Shown in pieces: positions 50,301-62,754 of a stretch of DNA of 64,000 nucleotides (its first letter is position 1; every line of letters begins with the position of its first letter). Below the pieces are notes generated by a model that saw only the letters and a program-made list of their open reading frames with translations, searched no databases and was not told where the DNA came from. This DNA comes from Chlorella sorokiniana (Eukaryota; Chlorophyta; Trebouxiophyceae; Chlorellales; Chlorellaceae), in the NCBI GenBank assembly GCA_025917655.1, contig CP084615.1:1116001-1180000 (forward strand), in the 5' to 3' direction. Position numbers and translations under genes: made by a program.

Positions 50301-52034
50301 GACCAGCAGCCCACTCACTTGGAAGCTTGGCCTTCAAGTTGGCCAGATAGGCGGCAATGGCCTGGCGATCACAGCTTGGCGCAAACGCCAGCACGCCCGT
50401 CAGCTTCAGCGTGGTGCGCACTGCGGCAGCAAAGATGCGCTGTCAGGCGCCACTGCTGCACAGCACCACTCAAGGCACCCCGGACAGTGCCTGCGCGCGC
50501 TGCAAGCACGCCCCGCCACACACCGTCGCAGGGCGACACAAAGTCGGCGTCGGGCACCCAGCGCACGCCATACCCATCCGCAGCCGCCATCTGGCCAAAC
50601 TGCGGGGGCACCAGGAGTGGCAGCGGGAGGTGGGGGTGAGCAGCAGCAGGGCACTTGGGACAGGCAGGCTTGCAGGCCCACATGCCCACATGCCCAGAGC
50701 GCCCGGCGGCGCACCTGCGGGACGGGCCAGATGCCGCCAGGCCGCGTGCGGATGGTGTTGAGCGCTTGTGCCAGGGCAGCCGGGGATGCATTGCTGACGG
50801 CGATGTTCATGGCGACCTTCTCGAGGGCGGCTGCAGCAACGCAAGGCATGGCACCATCCTTCACGCGTTGCACGTGCAGGCGCAGGCAAGGGTGGCCTGA
50901 GGGCGCAGGCCTGCGTCTGCAAGCCACCCCGCACAGCAGCAGCAGCCGCACGCAGCTCATGCAGCTGTGGTGGTGCAGGCTGGGACGCACCGTTGCCGCC
51001 GGCCCCGCTCCAGTCGCCGTCATCAATGTGCGTCTTGTAAGTCACGGTGGCACCTGCGCCAGCTTTGAGCATGTCAGCAGCAGGTGGAGTGCAACCGGGG
51101 GCGTGCTCGCAGGGGTCTGCATAGGGCCTGGCAGGGCAGCCCGACTGTACAGGTCAGCCCCCAGGTGCGTTGCACAACAGGCCGTGGTCGGGATCCGACG
51201 CGGTGCACCTGGCAGCAGCTTCTGCAGGGCCGCCACAAAGGCGCGCCGCCGCTCCGGCGTGACCTGGCCTGGGCGGTAGTCGTACCAGGCCACCGTGATC
51301 ATTCCCACAGGGTGGCTGCCCGGCAGGGACGGAATGCTGTCCCCCGATGCGTCAGACTGCGGAGAGGGGGCAGGCCGCGGGGCGTGGCGAGGCCAGGGAT
51401 GTTTGAGTGGGTGTGGCACAGCAAGCACCAGGGGAGGCAACAGGGCACACTCCGCCAATCGAGCAGCCAGCGCGCCAGCGCCCCAGTGCTCCGACCGGCG
51501 GGCTCACCAGGTACGGCTCTGCCACAACCTCGGGGTGCACCCGCCCAAACTTGCGCTGGTCGAAGAAAGCGTTGAGGCCGCCGGCCCGCAGCTTGGCGGC
51601 CAGCTGCTGCGCGGCGGCCATGCCGGCCTGCACCGTCCCCGGGAACAGCGCCACGGTGTGCACAGCCTGGCCCAGGTCCTCGGGACCAATGGCTACAGGT
51701 ATGATCGTGGCGCCTGCGTTTGCAGGTAGGCCAACAGGCTGGGATCGGATCGCGCGGGCGGGCAGCGCCACGAGCGGCCACAGCCACAGCAGCAGGCACG
51801 CGCCTGCGTCTCGTGGGCGGCCCCACCGTGCACCGACGCACCTGGCGCTATGCGCATGAGGGCCTGCTTGTAGCCCAACTTGATCGGCGCAGTAAAGTCC
51901 GGCTTTGTCTTGATGCCCAGCAGGGTGAGAGAAAAGAACAGCGCTGGCCGGGGGCACGACGAAGTGCCCTGAGACGCCGCCAGCGCCGTTGCCGCGATCC
52001 TGAGCGGCGCATGGTGAAGGGTTTGTGGGCACAT
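39229..52034 (-). CDS. Giant modular extracellular-matrix / cell-wall hydroxyproline-rich glycoprotein (single-gene model)
   Basis: I read 12.8 kb as one gene because compatible exons and one continuous domain logic run through it. From the N-terminus: three related adhesin-like repeats (52034-49990), about eight FN3-like modules (49990-45060), a Pro-rich SPPPP hinge (about 45010-41370), and a Cys-rich tail (41370-39229) ending NYTCPGVTFPNR. The hinge and the first tail segment (SGCNTTSAVDTVCPSDRVC) share one open frame. The last FN3 exon ends TTPA with a GTGAGC donor facing the hinge acceptor. I estimate 2,500-3,000 residues. Multi-module secreted proteins with Hyp-rich hinges are typical of chlorophyte cell walls (pherophorin/GP-type), but I do not recognise this exact architecture. 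The signal peptide is not clearly seen, so the start near 52034 is uncertain and an upstream exon is possible. It may prove to be two genes. Confidence 0.55.
41367..45010 (-). repeat. Pro-rich (SPPPP/SPPP)n hinge minisatellite
   Basis: About 3.6 kb of (G+C)-only repeat with extreme strand bias: the plus strand is nearly all G with A/T spacers. The coding (minus) strand gives SPPPPSPPPSPPPP, the classic extensin/pherophorin hydroxyproline motif expected to be O-glycosylated and rod-like. Units are about 115-125 bp. Larger blocks are duplicated: about 170 bp at 41634 recurs at 43753, a block at 43575 recurs 523 bp on, and about 120 bp at 42871 recurs at 43050. Frames change several times (Pro-rich, then Leu/His/Arg-rich readings), as expected from length errors in the assembled array. 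Confidence 0.9.
45060..49990 (-). other. Array of about eight two-exon FN3-like modules with a conserved Cys pair
   Basis: Each module is two exons. Exon type 1 starts Y[VD]FTV and holds a Cys pair before a Pro, then TGL-PGT; examples are YVFSVKKANCSRPPCPVLTF (49257), YVFTLKKVGCPECKPLTFSS (48716), YVFTVVRSNCTKQPCPPLTF (48090), YVFTVRKAACKTCPPQVF (47585), YDFTVREVGCATCPPLLF (46757), YAWTVKQAGCPTCPELEY (45867) and YEFKVQPAVCRPGQSCAPL (49759). Exon type 2 starts YNVTVVGVDKAG with TPG-N-L-FTTP and ends in AF-K; examples at 49570, 48990, 48360, 47864, 47353, 46577, 45637 and 45140. Each exon begins with Tyr right after a CAG acceptor. The strand pattern and the GLEPGT-YNVTV signature are those of fibronectin type III folds. 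One module (46310-46050) has its two halves joined without an intron (GLKPGTTYDVTVLCTMSNST). Confidence 0.65.
49990..52034 (-). other. Three N-terminal adhesin-like repeats of the matrix glycoprotein
   Basis: Three divergent copies of one roughly 120-150-residue unit. Copy 1: SLTLLGIKTKPDFTAPIKLG then GATIIPVAIGPEDLG, TVQAGMAAAQQLAAKLRAGG and FGRVHPEVVAEPYL (51950-51510). Copy 2: VGMITVAWYDYRPGQVTPER then GATVTYKTHIDD, KVAMNIAVSNASPAALAQAL, FGQMAAADGYGV (51310-50540). Copy 3: VRTTLKLTGVLAFAPSCDRQ then GDVTTTVVSSTRISSGCQII and AGKQFGAG (50420-50030). Each pairs a beta-like TLxG strand with a helix and a V-T-V-x strand, a layout seen in algal wall proteins. No name is assigned. The start near 52034 is tentative. 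Confidence 0.45.
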
Positions 52035-56184
<4,150 letters not shown>

Positions 56185-56804
56185 GGCTGCACGCTTGCAG
56201 AAACAAATTCAAAAAGGAGTGCTGGGCCGTTGTAGGAGGCGTGTGAATCAGTAAATGAGCGAACTGACAGCAATTGCCCAACTCATGTGCCCCAACGGAT
56301 GTGCACACGAACGTGAGCTGCTTGTTTCGGGGCACAGGCGGTACATGCGCAAGTTGCAGTACGGTATGCCTCCCTTTGCCTGATCGGGGCTTCCAGACAA
56401 TCTCCAGTCCGTCGAGTGCAAGTGGATGGAGCCAGGGCTCCCCCTCGATCCAGTCCTCAACCTCCGCCTCTCCCCCAGGTCACCGGCTAGAGATCGAGGT
56501 CCAACAGAGGCTTTCTGACCTCTCGCCAGCACTAACAGGTGCGCCGCAGTCGGCGCTCACCCTTTTCCCGCGGAACACACTTCAGTTGCACATCAACGAG
56601 GCAGAATGCACGCGCACGGTTCGCATTTTGTTCTGGCGCGAAAGGCACCATGCCCATTGGCGGCTGGATGAGCACCGCTGTTCGCTCAGGGTGGCTGGCG
56701 CACCAGCGAAGGCGCGCACGCCACCACCCGCCACACCGCGGTCCGTCGCTCTGTGCTTAACCGGCTGCTGGATGGGTTGTGTGGGTGGCTGCAGGACACA
56801 CCAC
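56185..56804. promoter_or_regulatory. Divergent promoter region, DHFR-TS / membrane coiled-coil gene
   Basis: A 620-bp gap between divergent start codons. Open frames on both strands (up to 186 codons) have no motif and look like chance. Both promoters are expected here. Confidence 0.4.
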
Positions 56805-58134
56805 AATGGCGTCAGAGCTGTCCCGCTTCATTGAAGATGAGCTGCGCAAGCAGGGAATCAACGACGATGAGGAGCAGCGCCTGCTGAGCAACCTGCGGGT
56901 CAAGGTGGGTCACCGCTGCTTGCCCCGGATTATTGCAATGTGGTCTGATGGGTAGACAAGCGATGCTTCCTTGGCCCGTATGCTTCTCCCACCGTCACCA
57001 ACCTGCGCATTGTGTCGCTGGGCGGATGCAGCCACTGTCAGTGCAGGCCACCTCCACCGCCAAGCCTGGCTGGACCACCAAGCAGAAGGTGCTGGCGGCT
57101 GCAGGGCTGGCCGCCCTCTTCGTCGTGCTGGTGGCAGTTGTGGTCAGCTACCGTGGGCACCCCATGACTACCGGAGAGTTCCGGGCGCACGTGAGTGGCT
57201 CACTGACTGGTGGCGCTCGGGCAGGTCATCTTCTCAGGGTGGCGAGTACCGGCCATGCGCAGAAGCCCTTCGGCTCAGTTGGGAGCTGGTTTGCATTGCC
57301 CGCTCATGCGCCGTGTGTCCCTCCTTGCCTCTACGCAGTCGCTGACCCTGATGCGGGCCCAGAAGGGCTGCCGGTGAAGCAGGAGCAGCAGCAGGCCAAG
57401 GACGATGCCGCGCCTGCTACGAAGGCGCAGCCCTCGCCGCCAGCAGATGCAGCGCCAGATGATGGCGCTGCAGCGGACGATGACATTGAGGAGGACTATG
57501 ATTACCAGGAGCGGGAAGCTGAGGCGGAGGCCAAGAAGGAGGAGGCAGAGGCGGAGGCCAAAAGGAAGGCAGAGGAGGATGCTGCCAAGAAGGCTGCTGC
57601 AGACAAGGCGGCTGCGGAGAAAAAGGCAGCTGCAGAAAAGGAGGCCGCTGAGAAGAAGGAGGCCGCGGACAAGGCGGCCGCAGACAAGGCCAAGGCGGAT
57701 GAGGCAGCCAAGAAGGCGGCGGATGAGGCAGCCAAGAAGGCAGCCGATGAGGCAGCTAAGAAGGCCGCGGATGAGGCGGCCAAGAAAAAGGCGGACGAGG
57801 CAGCCAAGAAGGCAGCGGACGACAAAGCGGCAGCGGACAAGGCGGCAGCGGACAAGGCAGCTGCCGACAAAAAGGAGGCTGCAACTCCCGCAGACGATGA
57901 TGAAGGTGAGCAGGCGATGCCGGCCTGGCGCATGCCTGCGCTTGTGTGCCGTGCTTTCTGCATGGACAAGCCAGCTGGTTTCCAGCGCGGTGCTCAGGTG
58001 GCATCAACTTGGGGCTTCTGTGCCCCTCTCCCTGCCTCAACTATGCAGATGTCGACAAGGATGAAGAGGCCAAGGGCCTGGAGGACGAGGAGTCTGGCGG
58101 CAACAGGCGGCTGCTCAGCGCTCGCGTTCGCTGA
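56805..58134 (+). CDS. Single-pass membrane protein with Lys/Ala/Glu coiled coil
   Basis: Family not recognised. Exon 1 (56805-56909) encodes MASELSRFIEDELRKQGIND followed by DEEQRLLSNLRVK. Exon 2 (about 57047-57190) gives KPGWTTKQKVLAAAGLAALF then VVLVAVVVSYRG, one transmembrane helix with no cleavable signal, suggesting type II topology. Exon 3 (57341-57904) starts ADPDAGPEG, passes through an acidic patch (DDDIEEDYDYQEREAEAEAK) and then about 100 residues of AAKKAADEAAKK repeats, a highly charged, TolA-like helical rod. The last exon (58050-58134) ends DEESGGNRRLLSARVR. The exon 2/3 junction is out of phase as assembled, so a base is probably missing or the splice site differs. A structural or tethering role at a membrane is possible. 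Divergent from DHFR-TS, convergent with ATCase. Confidence 0.65.
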
Positions 58135-58366
58135 CGGAGCACAGTTGGCTGGCGCATGGTCCTGTGCAGCCTGACTTGCACAGCCCCCAAGCCATCCGTT
58201 GATTCTATTGCTACAGTAACCCGGACGCTCCATGAGCAGCAAAAGGAACAGGAACTCAGGACTTGACCGCTCATACTCTCGTGCCTTCCAGACGACAGTC
58301 GCCTGTTGTGCAAGGGTTCTCAGAGCCGGCCGAGCCAATGGCCGGCTATGGCCAGAGGCAGCCCCG

Positions 58367-60506
58367 CTCAGTGCCCCAGCGTGCGTCCCTCCAGGCACAG
58401 CTTGAGTAGCGCCATGCGCACGTACAGGCCGTTGCGGGCCTGGCGGAAGTAGGCGGCGCGCGGGTCGGAGTCCACCTCGGGGTTGATCTGGGGGGGAGGA
58501 GGGGGCGGCAGCGGGTGAGGGGGGCAGGGAGATGAGGGCCGAGGAACCAGGGCAGCCCTGCCTGCCAGCCAGCCAGCCAAAAGCAGGGCAGCCTGCAGGC
58601 GCTGCAGCCTGCCCCTCCAAACCGCCTGCATGCGGCAGCTGGCGAGAGCAGCACGCAGGCGGCGCCGCACCTCGTCGACGCGGGGCAGCGGGTGCATGAC
58701 CACCGCGTCCTTCTTCATCTGCTTCAGCGTCTCCGCATTCACAATGTACTTGCCCTTGGCCTTCTCGTAGTCCTCGGGCCTGGGCCAGGGCGGGTTGGTG
58801 GGGCAGAGCAACTCCTATTTGTGTAAAAACATTCAGGGGTACAGCGGAGGGTGTGCAGGGCGTCGGGCGCAGCACGGAGCACTCAGGCGTCGAGGAAGCT
58901 GCTGATGCGCCAACCCCACAGCCAGCTGAAGCAGGGGCCGCACCTGTCCTGGAAGCGCTCCTTCTGGATGCGCGTCTGGTACAGCACATCCACGTCGGCG
59001 GCCACCTGCAAGCGCCCAGGGGCTAGGCAGCGCGCTCAGCTTGTGCTGCGCATGCACAGCCAAACAGGCGACACACCTGCCTGGTGATGGATGATGAAGC
59101 GGCATAACATGGAAGCCCCTGCACTGCTCACACCTCTGCAAGCCCGCCCTCACCCACCCACCCACACATACACCAGCCAAGCCCCACCTTGGCGAGGTCG
59201 TCCACCTCCTCCCAGTCCACCCCCACCCCCGTCAGGTACTCCTTGATGTCGTCCTTCATGCGGCACTGCAGGCAGAGGTGTGGGGGGGAGAAGGAGGGGG
59301 CTATGAATGGCCGCGGGCAGCCAAATGTAGTTGTGGCCCTTAAGTACATGCGTGGAAAGCACACAACAACAACGTCCAACGCTGCTTGCACCCTGTCGCC
59401 CAGCTCCCGCTCTCCCATAAAATGCCGCGCCGCACCCTCACGCAGGCCTGGCCCCTGCCCCTCCTCCACACTCTGGCGGGCCCCCACCTCGATGGGTGCC
59501 ACGAAGTACATCTTCACGTTGTCGTACAGCGACAGCACGTAGGCCAGGGAGCGCACGGTGCGGCCGTTGGCCAGGTCGCCCACCAGCCCCACGCGGAAGT
59601 TGTCCAGCCGCCCAATCTCGCGCTGGATGGTGTACACGTCCAGCAAAGCCTGCATGCGGAGGGGGCGGGTGGGGGGGCGCGCGCGTGTGTTGTGGGTTGG
59701 GGAGGGGGTGGCCGTAGGGCGAGAATGCGTGCACCGTTGTGATGGGGAGCAGGTGGCGCGGGCAGCAGCCTGCTGGCTTCACAGGTCGGTGGCACAGGTG
59801 ACCGCCTGCGGCTCCAAGCCAGTCCCGGCAGAAGCCCCCGTGCGAGGCAGCCCCGCCGCACGCGCCTGGGTGGGGTGCTGGCCGGGGCCGTCGCCGGCGT
59901 TGATGATGGGGATGGATGCGGCGCGGGCCGCCTTCTCCGCTGAGCCCGCCTGGAAGTGGCGCAGAACCACCACGTCGGCATACGCCTCCACGGTGCGGAT
60001 GGTGTCTGCAAGGGGGGGGCATGGGCGCTGTTGTGTTGTTGTTCGGCTGGTGCACGCAGTGCCTGCTGGAGCTGCCCTTCTTGGCATGGTGCTGGCCACA
60101 AACGGGGGACAGCTGCCAGCTACGTGCGCACCCTCCAGCGTCTCGCCCTTGGCTGCCGACGAGAACTCGGCGGCGCTCTCGGTGGTGAGGATGGTGCCGC
60201 CCAGGCGGGCCATGGCCGACTCAAAGGAGAGGCGGGTGCGGGTGGAGGGCTCATAGAAGAGGGTGGACATGATGGCGCCCTGCAGCTGGCGCGAGGCGTC
60301 GGTGCCTGGCCGCACGTCCTCCATCTCGCGCGTCACCTTGAAGATGTGCTCCAGCGCCTCCGCGTTGAACTGCTGGCTCTTGACCACGTGCTTGAGCGGC
60401 TCCGCCAGCCAGGACGGGGCGGTGCGGTTCTCCAGGCCCGGCTGCAGCGTGGGGGTGACGGCGCGCAGGGCCAAGCCCGGCCCACGACCACGGGGGCTGC
60501 CTGCAT
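58367..60506 (-). CDS. pyrB: Aspartate carbamoyltransferase (ATCase), plastid type
   Basis: Second step of de novo pyrimidine synthesis, carbamoyl phosphate plus aspartate; plastid-located in plants. Start 60506 (MQAAPVVVGRA), with one base missing soon after (about 60478) before LALRAVTPTLQPG. Conserved blocks: LEHIFKVTREMEDVRPG; STRTRLSFESAMARLGG, the carbamoyl-phosphate site (about 60250); [37 protein letters not shown], with the HPTQ motif split by an intron; FRVGLVGDLANGRTVRSL; VGVDWEEVDDLAK; VDVLYQTRIQKERFQDR; VMHPLPRVDEINPEVDSDPR, the aspartate-binding loop (about 58690); stop 58367 after CLEGRTLGH. It has the catalytic-chain length of plant enzymes. About eight exons. Confidence 0.93.
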
Positions 60507-61119
60507 GGTTTTGCAGGGCGCACGGGACGCAGCGGCTGCAGCTGTCGAGTTCATCACCCCACGACCGCCGCTCGAGGCCCCGCTGTTTATAGATTGCCTA
60601 CAGTGATCGCGACCTGATATACAATAAAAAAGCAACGCTGGCTTTGGTTTTCCCGCATGCATGCATGGTTCCCACAGCAGGCGGCAGCGCGGCAGCTTCA
60701 GCTGATGTGCATGGGCGATTGCTGTGAGCATGCTTTCCCCAGCTAATGGTAAATCTATAAGCAAAGTTACATGCATCATCTGTGCAGCTATTAAGCAAGC
60801 AGGGGAACTCCTAGTCAATGTATGTTGCATGCACGCACAAACTACAGCAGCAGTTAGAGGGCTGGCATCAAACCGGTCATGACACTGGCACGAGCAATGC
60901 ACAGGTCGGCAAAAATGGAGAAATGACCACAGATTGAAATGTGAGTACGAAAGATTAGGCAGTCATCAGCTTGGCTAGGGGGCGCGAGGGAGGGAAGCAG
61001 ACTGGACGCATCCGTTGGGTATGGGCAGTCGGAGGGTTGATAGGCTGGAGGATGTGTGAAGGCATGCGGTCAAAACAATGCCATGTGCGGCAGCAAATCT
61101 CTCATGCAGATTGCAAGCT
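60507..61119. other. Intergenic, ATCase promoter and expansin-like 3' region
   Basis: A 613-bp gap between two minus-strand genes, with TTACA at 60767-60771 (TGTAA on the minus strand), about 350 bases past the expansin-like stop and its probable poly(A) signal. AT-rich at 60595-60960. No gene seen. Confidence 0.45.
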
Positions 61120-62600
61120 TCAGTCAAAATTTGGCAGCCTCTGCTCCTTGAGCGGGTCGTCGCATCGGGCCGTCACGCGCTTGCCGTTGACAGCCTCAAA
61201 CACAAACTCCACGGGGCTTGAGGGCAGGGGCGCAGAATGCACCCAGAACTGCAGGAGGGGACTACACGTCATAGAATCAGGGAGGCGGCAGGCAGAAGAT
61301 TGTCTGAACGCGGCTCTACAGAATGCCTTGTTCACGTCCATGGCAACCCACCTGGTACTCGTTGCGATCCAGTGGCTGGCCGTTGAGGGTGACGTTTGCC
61401 AGCGGGTACTTGGCGTTGGAGAAGTTGAAAGCTTGCCACTGGGCATTGATGCCGTCCTGCAGACATGAGAGCTCACGGCATGCGCAGGTCAGCTGAACTT
61501 GGTTAAAAAGAGGATCAACCATTCCTGGGTTGAGACACGTTGGAGTAGTTTAGCAGGGAGCTATGCAGTCCCACCTTGGGTGACAGGTGGATGTCACCAT
61601 CAATGTTTGCCGAGCAGTCGCTCCACTCCCACTGGATGGTCAGGCGGTGGGGCCACATGCCGGTGATGTCACGGTACACTGGGATGGAGAAGTCCACGTC
61701 ACCTGGCAAGGGGTGAAAGAACATCGTGGCCCGTGCGTCTACAGTGCGGCAGCTCAGGCATACAGAATGGCACGCCGCCTCAGGCATGTGACACGGTGCG
61801 TCAGCCCTGCAGCCGCCACTTGCTCAACAAGGAAAGACAGCTCAGCCTCACCCTCCTTGCACTCGGGGCACAGATCGGTGACCATGACCTGCACCGGCTT
61901 GTTGCGCGTGGCGCAGCGCTCATCCACACACCAGGCCGTCAGGCAGCGGCCGCAGGCCTTGCCGTTGTCCCACTGGAAGAGGAGGGCAAGGTGGCGTGGC
62001 ACGTAAGAACCTGAAGCAGCAGCGCACCTTGCAGGCACATGCACAAAAGTGCAGCCTGCCTGTAGCAGCATGACCAAACATTGCGCACGTGCAGCCCGCC
62101 GCTCACCATGGGGCGGTTGATGGCGGCAAAGTGGGTGGAGGCCCAGTCGTTGAGGTAGCGGTAGGAGCAGGCAAAGCCCTTGCCCGTGTTGGGCACGGCC
62201 TCGCTGTATGCCGTACCGTCGCCGCTGTACAGCCCCGACGGCAGCCAGGGCACCCGCCCGCCCACAGCATCCGCAACAGCGCTGGCGATGGCGGCTAGCC
62301 CGGGCGCAGGGTGAAGGTCCTGTCGAACGCTGTGACGTTGGGCTGCAACAGCGGGGAGGCAATGCACACATGCACTTCGCCAGATCCTGACCTGGAACAG
62401 CGCTGATAAGCAGCCACTTGCTGCAAGTGCAGGCACATCAACACTTTCATTTGCATGCCATTTACCTCTGCCACCGGGCTGCCCAGCTCTGCTGCCTGCT
62501 CCTGGCCGAGAAAACGAGCTCGACTGGCAGCCTGGGCCTGGCAGCACAGCAGCACCACCACTAGGGTGCACAGGGCTGCGGCTGGGCGTGAGGCGTGCAT
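61120..62600 (-). CDS. Expansin-like secreted protein (double-psi beta-barrel plus CBM63-type domain)
   Basis: Start 62600 gives a signal peptide (MHASRPAAALCTLVVVLLCC, then QAQA); exon 1 is 62466-62600. The barrel domain reads SGDGTAYS, GKGFACSYRYLNDWASTHFA, AINRPMW, NGKACGRCLTAWCVDERC, PVQVMVTDLCPECKEG and DVDFSIPVYRDITGM. The conserved Asp of VTDLCPEC matches the catalytic-site Asp of expansins and family-45 glucanases. The second domain (about 61650-61120) has HRLTIQWEWSDC, GINAQWQAFNFSNAKYPLAN and LNGQPLDRNEYQFWV, with aromatic residues as in a cellulose-binding expansin module. It ends PLKEQRLPNFD. The linker residues after exon 1 are uncertain. A wall-loosening role is inferred from the fold; it could instead be a barwin-like endoglucanase. 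Confidence 0.8.
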
Positions 62601-62754
62601 GATGGAGGCGTGGCAATGGTGGATGAACAAGGAGAGAAGTGGTCAAAGAGAGGCCAGAAACAAACGCATCATGGCAGGCTGTCAGTCACCATTCCATGCT
62701 TTCCTCCACAACCTTGCAGCAGCCCCCACTGCAGTTTTTCTACACAAACGGGTT

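Noticed and set aside
56274-56834. A 186-codon plus-strand frame before the membrane coiled-coil gene
   Set aside because: No motif, poor composition, and it overlaps the better-supported start at 56805 in another frame; treated as promoter DNA.
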